Shown here piece by piece: positions 11,576 through 22,714 of a DNA stretch of 64,000 nucleotides (position 1 is the stretch's first letter; every line of letters starts with the position of its first letter). A program made the translations under genes and the position numbers. The notes under the pieces are model-generated. The model worked only from the letters and a program-made list of their open reading frames with translations. It was not told the DNA's origin and did not search any database. The DNA is from Otis tarda (taxonomy: Eukaryota; Chordata; Aves; Otidiformes; Otididae): positions 137,033,053 through 137,097,052 of the forward strand of contig CM048552.1 of the NCBI GenBank assembly GCA_026413225.1. The letters are read 5' to 3'.

Positions 11576-14500
11576 TACAAAGGTGTAATACATAGAGTTT
11601 CCTGCAGCCCACAGTTCCTCCGCCTCTACACGATATATCCCTAGTCACCACACTGTTTGGCAAAAATCAGCTTTTCTCAAGGGGAAAAATTATTTAGCTA
11701 GCCCCTTAACTAAGCAGCCAGCCACAGAATGTGCATAGAAAGGCACTGGTGTTCCCATAAAAAGCAATGGTCATATCTGGGAAAGAAAGCAGGCCCAAGG
11801 AACTGAGCTCTCCTCATTCTGTGGTGGGTGATACAGCAAGGCAATACCAGGAGTGGTGAGACCTGTGTGGCCCTGCTTGGGGTCCTGCAGCCTATGTGTG
11901 AGGTTAAAGAGCTGGAGAGAGGCTGAAGAGTTGGGCTGGGAATCCATGTTTCCCAGGACCACGCAACCCTGACTGCGAGACAGACACTGCTGGGGGGTGG
12001 AGGAAAGCCTTTCCAGCAGCCTCTGGGCAAACCTGTGCCTGTTCATGTGGGTGGCTTGGACCAAGAGTATTAACACTGAAACAGAAAAGGGCTGGTCTCT
12101 GCTCAGCTTCCCTGGGTGTCCCACAGAAAGCGGCATAAAAGAAATCCAGCCTCAGCATGAATGGCCAGAGTCTGGATCAATCGTTTTTATACTTGCTCCT
12201 CAAAAAAAAATGAGAACAAATTAGGCTTGTATGTTGTTGGGAAATCAGCACAAATGACAGGACTGCTAAAGAACATGCCAGGATTTTGCCATATGCAAAT
12301 GGTTGTCTTTGTGTGATTTAAGGAGACAATTATCCTTCTACATAATTTTAGCTGACTATCATTTATCTTTATTACTGTATCAACTGTAATTACAGAGCAA
12401 ATTATTGACATAATGAGGAATTAAAACTACCCATTTAGCTCCAAAGCTTTGTTAAGATGTTACACCTTTTTGCTATTTTGAAAGGACATTTTCAGCAACT
12501 TTGAGACCTTGACTGCAACGACTGAGAAACAACTGTGCGTTCTTCCAGGGAGACACGCCACAGGGCACAAGGAAGTAAAAAAATCCACCTTGTGCTCAGG
12601 ACCAAGAGACATTTCTCTCTACAGGGTATCAAATCTAATTCTAGCTACTGTCAGCAATGGCTGCCCTTCATTGATACCCCACGGCTCTTCGCAGCTTTGG
12701 TTGGGATTTCTAATAACTATGTCGTAAATCTGCCATCATTTTCCTTTCTAATTCTGAGCTACTTTTCATCTGACAACATGCCTAGGAGTACATCATGGAC
12801 CTTTTTTCAGTACAAGATGAAAGGCAGATGGGAATAATTCTTTTTGTTAGTTCCCACTCTACTCGCATCTCTCTTCCTTCTCAAAATGTGTCCCCACAGG
12901 CACCTTTGCTCTCCACAGACATTTTTTTCTTCATCTTTCTGCTGTCTTTTTTTTTTCCCATAACCTCATAGGACTCCCTTTTTCATCAAGTTTTGAAGTC
13001 TTCACTTTTTTTTTCTTCCCTGAATGGTATTACAGTATTTTTTTCTTACTGTGGTGCTCCTTATGCCCAAGCTTTCCACATACAACCAGTCTCGACATCA
13101 TGCAGAGGCTGCGGGCACAGAGCTGAGCAGGCATCATCTTTCAATTTGTTTCTGGATCATCCCTTCCACAGCAGGAAGAGGGGGGTCACAGAGGGATTTC
13201 AAAATCATTATCAAAAAGCTACAGGTGTTGTATCAGAGCCAGAGAGGATCCAGACAAAAATCAGAAGTTTAGCAGGTCCCTAGCTTTAAAAGTAGATAGA
13301 TAAAATGGGAAGAAGGGGGGGAACAAGAAATAAAATAGCACTTGCAACATAGGAGAAGAAAATAAAAGGAGTTGAGCAGGGACTATAACTCAAAACACTA
13401 TAAAAGAGATGAAATTGCAAATAAATAGTAAATGGGATACAGAAAGAAAAGGAAACCAAGGTCTGTGCTTCTCTACCCTTGGTACTGCACTAAGCGCTCA
13501 GGGCTCCGAGTACCTGTGCTTTTTAGAAAGCCTTTATATATGCAAGTGCTGGAAAACAGATGTTTTGACAGTTCCTGCATTCCTTCTGGTAATTGTCAAA
13601 GACTGTAGTAACACGCTGCCTGGTAACACAGCTGAAATATTAAAAGCCCCCTGCTGCAGACAAGCCATTCATTGCTGACCCAAAAATGGATACTTTCTTA
13701 GCTGGTGGAAAAATCCCTGCCAAGTGAGATTGGATTGCTTGGTATTCTTTAAAAATTGCAGGAGATCTTTTTTTCCCTCCCTCACTTCTGTATGGAGTAT
13801 TAACTGGAAACTCTCACCGACTGAACGAGAATGGTGTCATGAAAACATTTAATATGCAAAAATGTACCTTTTAATATCACTCTCCATTTTCATAAAAAAA
13901 AAAGTATGCTGCATTCGTGCATCAAAGAAGTGTCTATTGTCTGAAAACCACAGGAAATTTGTAGGTATCTGTTGTTTTCTGACCTTTCATTATAGCTAAC
14001 ACATATTTTTATTTATCATTGGACACAGAGACACCAAACAAGGCTTGAGTTCCATTGTCTTAGGCAGTGTACAAGTTCCAGATAAGAAATAAGGTAATAA
14101 AATGTCTAAAGAAATGTGTACATGTGCTTACATTAGTTGTGAGCATATCAGTCTTTCCCTTTGTCTGAGATTTATGCGTGAATGCTTCCATACATTCATA
14201 AAAAAACCCCCCACACATCAGCACACACAGGTATGATAAGTGCAAAATTAATGTAATGTGGTGTAAGGCTTTTTTACAAGCATTTTTTTTTTAATGACCA
14301 CATTTCTAAAAAATGAGCATCTTTTCACTGAAATAGGCATACCACAGAGTAGTGGAGTTTGAAAGGGAGCTCTGGAGATCATCTCATCCAACCATTCTGC
14401 TCAGAGCAGAGTCAGTTGGAGCAGGTTGCTCAGGAGCATGTCCGGTCAGGTTTTGAATGTCTCCACAGAGCCTCCACAGCCTCTCTGGGCAAGCTGTGCC

Positions 14501-14920
14501 AGTGTTCGATCATCCTCAGACAAAGAAAATTTTTCCTTATGTTTAAACAGAATTTCCTGTGTTTCAGTTTGTGCCCACTGCTTCTTGTCCTGTCACTGCA
14601 CACCACCAAGCAGAGTCTGGCTCCTCTTCTTTACTCCCCCCACCAGGTATTTTTATGTATAAATGGACAAGATCCTGCTGAACTTTCCTATCTCCAGGTT
14701 GAGATGGGAAAGTCTTCCTATCTCCCTCCAACTCTCTCAGCCTCTCTTCGTATGGAAGATGCTCCAGTCTCTTAACCACATTTGTGACCCTTCACTGGAC
14801 TCACTCTAGTATCTCCATGTCTCTCTGGTACTGAGGAACCCAAAACAGGATCCAGAGGTGCCTTACCAGGGCTGACTACAGACAAAGATCACTTCCCTTT
14901 ACCTAGTGATGACACTTGGC

Positions 14921-15400
14921 CTAAAGTAGCCCAGGATGCTGTTGGCCTTCTTTGCCACGTTGGCTCATGGTCAACTTGATGTCCACCAGATCAGCCAGGT
15001 TGTCTTCTACCAAGCTGCTTCTCAGCCACTTGGCCCCCAAGTGCCTGGTGTTATTCGTCCCCAGGAATAACAAACGCAGGACTTTGCATTTATCTTTGCT
15101 GAACTTCATGTGGTAACTCTCTACCCGTTTCTCCAGCCTGTGAAGGTCACTCTGGATGGCAGCATACCCATCTAGGGTATCAGCCACTTGTCCTAGTTTT
15201 GTAGGAAACACCTGCAGACTTGTTGAGAGTGCACTCTGTCCCAACACCCAGGTCATTAATGAGGACACTAAATAGTATTGGCAATTGTACTGATCCCCTG
15301 TGACCATCCTCCGGCTGGCCTTTGTGCCACTGGTCACAGCCATCTGAATCTGGCAGTTCAGCCAGTTTTTAGTCCACCTCACTGTCCATTTATCTAGTTC
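14921..15400 (-). pseudogene. CR1 ORF2 reverse transcriptase C-terminal remnant
   Basis: A minus-strand frame continues from a WTVRWTKNWLN segment (about 15360-15390), the RT thumb-side region after motif 4 in CR1, through an 'AAIQSDLHRLEKR' segment to a 'KCKVL' segment, both conserved CR1 landmarks. The catalytic FADD box should lie near 15200-15225. There the best alignment reads Ser-Ala-Gly-Val in a shifted frame, so both metal-binding aspartates are lost. The PQGSVLGP motif is also unrecognisable. The frame stays open for about 215 codons only because indels shift it; it is not a functional protein. Confidence 0.75.
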
Positions 15401-16540
15401 ATATATTTTTTGCTGTTCTCTTGGTGCTTCCTTACCTGCGTGCATATGCTTGAGTGGGGCCTCCTTGGCCCCAGTTTCTTGATTAAGTCTCCTTGTGCAC
15501 ATCTTTTGCTTACCAACTGAGTCTACCATTTCATCTCTTGGCTGTGGATCATCATTTCCATCCGTCATTGTTCCTCCTTTAAAGATGTTCTCCCCATGCT
15601 GGCCAGCCTGTTGGCAAAACTGCTGTTGCTCTATTTGGCCACCTGGATCCTATCTCTTCTAGATAGTCCCCATCAACAGGATGCACAGCCAGGGACTGAG
15701 CTGCAGGACCTGTCCACTCCTCCTGAAGCCTTTTCCCCTCATAGACAGGATTGAGGAGAAAATCATGTTCATGTAGACCTCCAAGCCTTTCATCCTTGCC
15801 GTGAGAGCCGTGAAGCCATGAATGACACTTTCCAGGTCTCCCCTGGCTTATTGCTGGTGCCAATGAGGAAGAATAGCATGGGACCAAGGAGCATAGCTGT
15901 TTCTCTAAGCCCCTGGCAAGCAGCAATCTCCCCCAAAAGCAGATCAGGTTGGCAGATAGGGGCCTCCATCTCCACAGGAGGGAGTCTCCCACTGCTCCCA
16001 CTAGCTACTTCTTCCAGGTGCGGCCATGGAGCTCAGGCTCAGCGGCTGTGGTGCTGGGCTGGGGACAACTCCCAGCCCCTTGACTGCTACCAGGGCACTG
16101 AACCCATTTGGTAGATGCAGACATGCAGGCAGAGAAGCAGTCATCTCCCTGATGCCCAAGGTCACCAGCTTCTAGCCTTTGCCATTGTCTCAGTTTCCTA
16201 AACTGATAGGCACAGACCCTGCCTGCCCCTCAGCCTCCTTTTGTAGCCACAGAGAAGTTCAAGTCACTCTCCTTTTCATCATGCCTGATGCCACGCAGCC
16301 TGCTGACCTCCTTCTCCAGCTCCTTTCCCTGGTGACCCAGAGCCTCCTCCTGTGCCCATGGCTGCAGGTGAGGAGCCCCTCTGCCCCAGCCTGCATAGAG
16401 AGGGACCGGCCACCCCTCAGTTCTCTGGACCTGTGTCCTCCTGGGAGACCTCTCTTTGCGTCGAGGTCTCTTCTGTGCCACAGGGAGTTGCTTCAATGGG
16501 ACTGTGCCCTGTGGCATGTCACCACCATTGCCAAGCACCT
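15400..16540 (-). pseudogene. CR1 ORF1 remnant (coiled coil plus GDSL esterase)
   Basis: CR1 ORF1 encodes a nucleic-acid-binding protein that in many avian and reptile CR1s carries a GDSL/SGNH esterase domain. Here, on the minus strand, a charged Leu-rich segment (E-L-E-K-E-V-S-R-L-R-G-I-R, about 16274-16312) marks the coiled coil. About 250 bp further on, GDSLL (block I with the nucleophile serine) is followed by EAPICQPDL in another frame near 15960-15990. A one-base deletion between the two explains the shift. A later GTSN may be the remains of the GTND block. The catalytic tail is not recognisable. The ORF1 tail appears to run to about 15400, where RT sequence begins abruptly. Confidence 0.7.
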
Positions 16541-16690
16541 GTACAGGTTTTCTGTCCCCCTCTTATGCACCCTTCTGCACCAGCTGCTGCTGCACCAAGT
16601 GCTGCATCTGTTGGCTACCTTTTCTAGCTGTTCACGTTCTTCATAGTTTTCTCAGTCTCCATTCAGGTCACCTGGCAAATCCTTCTCCAT

Positions 16691-18600
16691 AAAAATTCCC
16701 AAGTTTTTATAGCACACCGTCATATATTTTATGCATGCTTACAGAGAAATGGGCTCAAGCTAACCTGTTGAAACATTGCTCACAGTCTTGTCCTCGCTCT
16801 CCTGTCTATACATAATACATAAAGAACAGGTTAATAATGTAGCTATATTGAAGGTACTTTTGCATATAAATAAATGAAAGCACATGTGCACACATGCACA
16901 CACGTGTGCCCATGCACGTGAGGAAACATCCAATACATCAGGGAATCAGCACAGAATCCATGGTGATGTGATAGGTGTTGCCACAATTTGGAAAGCCCAG
17001 AAGCCAAATTTGTCAGGCTTACTTAGGGACTTGAAGAGCTCTAGACCTTGTGTGGGGGCATACTAGTCTTTCAGACCAGGATTTGCCACTGCTAAAGCTG
17101 TGCCAAAGACAGACCTGAGTTTCATGCCTGACTGTCCTAGCATCAATGTCTGTATTTGCTTAGGGAGCTACCTCTGTAGTGTGTGTTCTGGGAAAATGGG
17201 ATTTAGCGCCTGAAATAATTTCCTTCATTTGGACAACTAGAATAGTGGTTATGTGACTTCTACAGCAAACAGAGGGCTCTGGAATTACCGGTGTCCCCCG
17301 GCGAAGCAGCTGGCCAGCTTAGCACATCAGGAGAGCGCCCTGTCCACTGAATCCTGGAGAGCAGGGGAGCCTGCATCACCTTTCCCACTGAAATCAGGCT
17401 GGCGTGCAGGCAGGAAAGCCAAATCATGAGACTCGCTTGTAGGTTTTGTATGAAAAAAAAAAAAAAAAGAAGCTAATAATTTCTACACACGGAAGACTGG
17501 ACAATAAATATTTTCTAAACCAAAATATTTCATTATGGTAAATAACTTCCAGTGCAAGGAGAGCTACCATTTTCACAGGCAAAGCAGAACAAGAGCTTAA
17601 TGAGAAAAAAAAAAAATCCAACTACGGATGACTTGCTTCACCATCATGGGCACCAGGCTTTTGTGAGTGGGTCTAGGCTGTAAGTTTGCCAGGACCAGTA
17701 GTTGCTTGTTTCTTGTTATATGCTATAATGGTGTACAAGTAGTGTAATGATGAGATAGTAAGTGTTATCACTCCAGTCACTACTGAAATATTCCTGAAAA
17801 CATTCTAGGAAATTCAGGTTACATTAAAACTCTGTTAACTTATTTTCTTTTTCATTTTAAGACTTTTCCTGGAAGACTCCTTAATACTGTACAAATATAA
17901 GAAAAATTTCTCATGTGTGTTTTCTGAGTTGTTTTTGGGGAAAAAAAAACTTAATTAGCAACACAACAAAGGAAAGAGATGCACAGTCACACCAATGTGC
18001 TGCGAAAATCTTGCCTATGTACACAGCAAGTCAAACACAGAATTGGCAATTGTGTGTCATGTTTTCCAAAACAGGATGGGTGTTAATTACTGAATAGTAT
18101 ATCCAAGGGCTCTTTGAGCTGAATTTTACTCTGTTTTGGGATTCTGAGATTTCCAGAGATGTCTGTATCCTCTCAGAGAGACTGAAATTGTGTTTCTGAA
18201 GCAAATTTCTTACAACACTCTGCATCCTTAAAAGCCATGGACAGGAAATAGTATCTCTGAGAGATATTGCTGAACTGAAGTCAAAGTCCAGTCCAATTAG
18301 TCATTTCCTTCTCTGTGAATGACTGTTCCCTATACACCTCTTTTTAAATTGTATAGCTCAGCCTAGCTTTCAAATGACCTCAGAGCCTTTAAAAAATCTT
18401 AGCGACAGAGCTGAACAGTGTGGTCATTGAAATGTATCTCAACAGAAGAAAAAGTTTATTGACCTTTTGAATATTCAGGAATGCAATACAACAATGCATG
18501 CCTTAAATTATGTGAATCTTTGCATATAATTATACATACTTTAAGTCTCCCTATTGTAAGTCTACATCAGAGTTCGAATTAGAAATAGTATGTTGATATA
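16691..18600. other. Unique stretch with a CA-rich patch
   Basis: No gene or transposon recognised. A short imperfect CA/TG-rich tract lies at 16879-16920 and a 16-A run near 17453-17468. A GC-richer patch at about 17270-17420 is too short and frame-poor to interpret. Confidence 0.55.
16879..16920. repeat. Imperfect (CA)n/(TG)n microsatellite
   Basis: Alternating CACACATGCACACACGTGTG purine-pyrimidine sequence, interrupted by GC steps. Confidence 0.75.
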
Positions 18601-18826
18601 AGTCGTGGTTTTGCTAGTGAGGGGGGCCTAAGGTGGTAGCTTCTGCAGGAAACTGCTAGAAGTCTCTCCCCTTTGTTCAGTGGACTTGGCCAGGCCTAGG
18701 GCGGACCTGCTGCTGGCCAAGGTCGAGCCGTTTTTCCTTATATTTTCTCTCCCTGTTCTCTCAGAAGGCGGGGGGAGTGAGAGAGAGACTGCGTAGTCTG
18801 GTCCTGATCAGGGCTGAACTACAACA
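18601..18826 (+). mobile_element. Internally deleted solo LTR (endogenous retrovirus)
   Basis: Two blocks match the minus-strand reading of the long LTR at 45177-46335: its first about 130 bp (GTGGTTTTG to GAGCCG) and its last about 97 bp (TTTTTCCTTATATTTTC to CTACAACA). The 932 bp between the two GGCTC copies of the long LTR are absent, and 1159 minus 932 predicts 227 bp against 226 observed. ATATA stands on both sides (18596-18600 and 18827-18831), consistent with a target-site duplication, though it is low-complexity. The terminal TG appears mutated to AG. The TATA-like box and AATAAA of the long copy fall in the missing part, so this copy is unlikely to be a promoter. No internal retroviral sequence adjoins it. 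Confidence 0.85.
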
Positions 18827-19215
18827 ATATATTTATTGTCTGCCAGTAACATCATGTATGCTTTGGTCAGGTAAGGGGACACACAGCTAGGGAACTAATT
18901 GTTAGAATGGAGAAAGATTATTTATCCATGCTACGATGGGCCTAATTTAAGAGTTTGAACTGTCAGGGAAGGAAATCATGTTTAAAATTCTCATTTTTGT
19001 TATTTCAGTGAGTCATTCTGGATTCACACCAGATTCTAGTTTTTCACATTCTAACCTCCCAAAACCAATATGAAGCTCCCACTATGACTGACACAAAGGG
19101 TTAGAGTCTCCTATAGTTCATTGAAACTTGCACTTATCCTTTAGCCTGTGTTGTCTCAAACTGACCATTGGATTAGCCTATAACCAGGTGGATTTGTATT
19201 TTCAGGCCAGTTGTT
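18827..19215. other. Unique spacer between LTR and L2 relic
   Basis: AT-rich sequence with no clear feature. A segment near 18866-18905 weakly resembles an antisense MIR core but is too short to call. Confidence 0.4.
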
Positions 19216-19350
19216 GTGGGGAAACAAGGATCTTGAGTGTCATTCTGTGGATTTTCTTCAAGTTTGCTCAGCTGAGCAGTTACCTTTGGCATCGCTTCAA
19301 CAGTTGTCATCTGACAAGCTCCATGGGTTGGGATGAGATTTGGGTCTTAC

Positions 19351-19380
19351 CCTATAACCAACCACCTATAACCAACCACC
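19351..19380. repeat. 14-bp tandem duplication
   Basis: Two exact copies of CCTATAACCAACCA (19351-19364 and 19365-19378) and the first two bases of a third. Exact identity points to recent slippage or duplication inside the old L2 relic. Confidence 0.9.
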
Positions 19381-19420
19381 CTTTTGATGCCACGTGCTGA
19401 TCAAGCTTTTCGCAGTCATA

Positions 19421-19570
19421 AGCACTGTGAGTGTCAGTGAACCTCAAGGCTCTGTCCTGAGCCTTTCAGATCTTTCATTAAATTTAAATCTCCTTGAAGC
19501 ATTGATTGAGTCATATGGTTTTCATTATCACAAGCATGCTGATGATATTCAGATTTGTGGTTCACGTTAA
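19421..19570 (+). pseudogene. L2-type reverse transcriptase palm remnant
   Basis: Forty-nine codons stay open from a TVSVSEPQGSVL segment to HADDIQICGSR, then TAA at 19568-19570. The spacing between PQGSVL and the ADD box is about the family's normal spacing. The metal-binding pair Asp-Asp is intact; the preceding aromatic is replaced by His and the proline/phenylalanine-rich stretch after PQGSVL is altered. It is a fragment of the catalytic core, not a functional gene. Confidence 0.75.
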
Positions 19571-19968
19571 CCTTTCCTACTGAGGTCAGTAACAGTATCT
19601 CTGTGCGTCTAACAGCTGTCTCCCTGTGGATGTCTCATAATTTTTTGACATTAAGTACAGGCAGTAGGAGGCTCTGTTAATTGGCTCTGACAGTTTTTAT
19701 TCTTCTTTTGGTTCACATTTCATGGAATCTGCTCAGTACTTTTAGCTGAGAACTTGAGTCTTATTCCTGACAATAATTTGTCTTTTACTACTCTTTTTTT
19801 TCTCTTCAACAAAAACCATGTCGTTACTTAACATCTCATAAATTTGCCTGTACTTAATCATTACATCAATAAAACCATCCATCTGTATGCTTGTGGTTTT
19901 GTGTTTAGAATTTGCCTTTATTCAAAAACATATTTCTCATGTCAACATATGCGTACTATTCTGCTTGT

Positions 19969-20009
19969 AGCATCTCTCCTTATGCTGGCAGCATCTCTCC
20001 TTATACTGG
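19969..20009. repeat. 21-bp tandem duplication
   Basis: Two copies beginning AGCATCTCTCCTTAT, at 19969-19989 and 19990-20009, differ at two adjacent positions (GC against AC). Confidence 0.85.
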
Positions 20010-22714
20010 ATCGGCCAAGGCCAGTAGGTAGCGTGTGCTTAGTGACAATGTATATGAGCTTGGGCATGGTGCCCTCCTAGTGCACAGGACACTTGCCTTT
20101 TGGGCTGGAGCATGTTTGGCCAGCTTGGAGTATGGGTAAAGGAACCAGTCAGAGACAAACCTTTTTGTAATTTAACTAAATTGTCTCTGTGGGCATGACA
20201 GAAGAGCATATGGTCTGCTCCCTGCCTCTCAGTAGTTGCTTTTTCTCTCAAGCAGGGTATTAAATAAAACAGTACAGGCATTCTCTGATGGTTCTTGAAA
20301 TGATTAGAGGAATACTGTTGTGTCTGACCAGTAGCTCCTTTCCTGAGTGACAGCAACAGGGCAAGTAAGAAGTTTCTGTTCAAACAGATTAGTAAAGGGA
20401 ATACACATGTGGTTTACCTGTATCAAAGGTTAAAAAAAAGTATTAATTTTTTTTTGTTTGGTGGCTATTGAGAAGTGACAGAGATGGTTTTCATTTTCTG
20501 TTTGTTCTCGGTTTTAAGTAGGTGTAGGTTGGTCTGCCAGAGTTAAAATGTTGTCCTCATCTGGGCAAAGACAGGTTTGTACTTTTTTTTATTTTAAAAT
20601 CAGGAGCAACAGAAATATAACCTTCATCCTGTAATGAAAAAATTCAACAAATTATAAAGGCTTTGAAGAGATGGAGTGTGTCACTGTATACAATCAGGTA
20701 CCCCAGAATAATGGTGAATATCAGGTAAATGGTATGTGAATTTTTTGGTATTGCACGACTTGGGTGCCCTTTACAATAGTGAGATCCAAGAGAGACGTAG
20801 GAAGGAAATGTGTCTCTTGGTAACAGACACAGAAAGTTCTTTACAGTCAATATTGTGCTGCTCTGCACCTACTCAGCTCTCTAAGAAGAGAGAGCTCAGC
20901 TCTCAACTCAGCATTATCCCTCTCCAAGCAGCTTTCGAACAGGGAATAAGGGAAAACATGAAGTCTGGATATGTTCTAAGAGCAGCATACTTACACAGTC
21001 AAAAATGCTATTTTTGGGCTGAGCAGCTTGCGGAGTAGTGTCTGGGGAATTATGTAAGAAATGCATGACAAAAATCAGTTCTTGAACTATTCTCCAAAAG
21101 ATTAGCTCATGTCAGATTTGAATGCAGTGAGACTGCCACACCATACTGTCTGGTGCTCTGCTGCCTGCTGGCATCGATACCTTCCACACGAGTAACCTGC
21201 TGCCTCAGCAGCGTACTCTCCAGAAGGCAGGATATCAGTGAGAAATACCGAGGGAAAGGTTTGGTTGGGCAAGTTAGCCCCTTCCTGCTGAGAGAGTGGA
21301 CACCTCTGCGTACTTCAAGTCTGCTGCCAGGCATCCTTACCTGAAACTTAAGGCAGGTCATTGCTTTCTCAAATAAACTCAGGGGTAATTGCAACCCTGG
21401 GGATTTTCACCTTCATGTACATCCGCTGTCCTGACAATCCCAGAACAAGGGTTCTCAGCTAGATTTGAAATTGGGGATTTGAACCTTGACGTGTCACCAG
21501 AGTGCCCCAGCTCCCACCTCATTCAGGGACAAAAGTCGCCCGTTACAGCTAGACATTTGTTATAAGCAGTCGTTATCCCATAAAGCAGTCTGGTAAAAGT
21601 GTCTTGCCCATCAGACAGTGATAAATCTTACTTTTTATGCCTTCCTCTGCTCAGTGAACAGAAAGTAATTCTGACATTTAGAATCAAGAAAAAGCATTAA
21701 AAATAAGTGGTTTTGCACTAAAAAGTGTTTCACTTTTGATAGATTTATACTTATACAACTGGGAATCTAAAGGAGCTAAGGCAGGATTCAATATTCAGCA
21801 AAATACGTGGATAAGGATGGAAGAAAAAATTATGAGGAAAAAAAATGTGATGCTTATTTCTTTTCTATTTTAATATGGTCTTTTTTAGCCAGAAACAAGT
21901 TTGCTTTCTCTGCTGCAAGGATAGCAAAGGGCACTGTGAATCTTCACCTGAAAAAGGCTTTTTCAACATGACCCGCAAACGGAATGAAAGTAATTTCAAG
22001 CTGAAGGAATTTAATCAGACATATTTTTAACAGTATTATGCTGCAGGGAAAAAATAAGTTTTAACAAGCCCAATACTTTCTAGGAGAGCAGGAGAAAGAT
22101 TTGGGAGAATTGTATGGGAACTTTGATTGACAGTTAGTTGAAGGAACAGGCAATGATAATTGGTTTATTTTCTAATTTCATGCTATTTCTTAAAGCATTA
22201 CTAACTGCAATCTGGAGCAATATAAAAGAACAGAGAAAAATTTCCAGCACTGACTGTGAAATTAGTAACTTAGAAAAAACCCTGAATTTAAACGCCACTA
22301 CCTCATACAGCTAGCTGTATGGCAGATCATTTGCAGATATTTTCAATGGCTAGTATAGTTATACTTTTTTTTCCAACTTTTTAGCACAAATTCCCTTGCC
22401 TCCCAGAAATCTCAAAAGAATTTATATATGTTTGGCAAGTAGAAAGATCATATTAAGATATAATAAAAACTGTCACAGTGAATGGGTCTACGAATACAGA
22501 TTTTGAGGTTAAGAAGTACAAACAGCTCTTCCTATTTATTTGCATATCTTCTGCGTATTTCACTGGTGAAGATGTTACTTGCATCTCAGTGCTACACATA
22601 TCTATTAGCTCACGTTCTGGAAGGACTTTCCCTGCTTAGACTCTGTTTACAAATAATTTCTAGAGCATTTTCCTTTCTCAGAATTTTTAAGTCTACTTCA
22701 ATGAACTCATATAA
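20010..22714. other. Unique non-coding stretch
   Basis: No gene or dated transposon recognised. A moderately GC-rich piece near 21130-21560 yields short opposing open frames without domains. Confidence 0.55.

Larger units (their letters stand above)
5046..14335. other. Unique non-coding stretch with simple repeats
   Basis: Over 9 kb without a recognisable gene or dated transposon. It contains a 16-T run at 5595-5610, an 18-A run at 8776-8793, the hairpin at 7393-7437 and a GATA/CAGA-rich patch at 11505-11575. Locally GC-richer segments (about 6170-6500, 7700-7960 and 11760-12160) give overlapping open frames on both strands. This is what base composition alone produces, and none has a recognisable domain. 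Confidence 0.55.
14340..16690 (-). mobile_element. Decayed CR1 LINE with ORF1 and an internal deletion
   Basis: On the minus strand, the 3' part (about 14340-14930) matches the CR1 3' region: the 'catccaacc' segment near 14385, the 'cctctctgggcaa' segment near 14478 and the 'gtttgtgcccactgc' segment near 14567. Then come the C-terminal half of the reverse transcriptase (about 14930-15398) and CR1 ORF1 (about 15400-16540), leading into a poorly defined 5' zone ending near 16690. The endonuclease and the first RT motifs are missing: ORF1-like sequence runs directly into RT at about 15400. A full CR1 is about 4.5 kb, so roughly half is absent. Frameshifts and lost catalytic residues make it dead. 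The right boundary is uncertain by about 100 bp; the family call is strong. Confidence 0.8.
19220..19900 (+). mobile_element. Ancient L2-type LINE fragment
   Basis: The plus strand carries an RT palm core in one frame (PQGSVL at 19442-19459, then HADDIQ at 19535-19552). Downstream are a segment equivalent to the L2 'W-M-S...L-N-x-x-K-T-E-x-L-L-I-G' region (about 19630-19690, frames broken) and a 'DNNLSF' segment near 19770. The Gln after the second Asp favours the L2 clade over CR1, which usually has Lys there. Stops and shifts interrupt all downstream parts. Upstream similarity fades before about 19220. Two small tandem duplications lie in or near it. L2 copies in birds are rare and old, in keeping with the decay seen. 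Confidence 0.75.

Noticed and set aside
14359-14775. 138-codon plus-strand frame
   Set aside because: Antisense to the 3' part of the decayed CR1; the usual CR1 antisense words account for it.
16179-16646. 155-codon plus-strand frame, Leu/Cys-rich, membrane-like
   Set aside because: Antisense to CR1 ORF1 remains; the opposite strand has the recognisable coiled-coil segment.
18866-18905. Antisense MIR-like word (GACACACAGCTAGGGAACT)
   Set aside because: Only about 20 bases resemble the MIR core and the neighbouring parts do not follow, so it is within chance.
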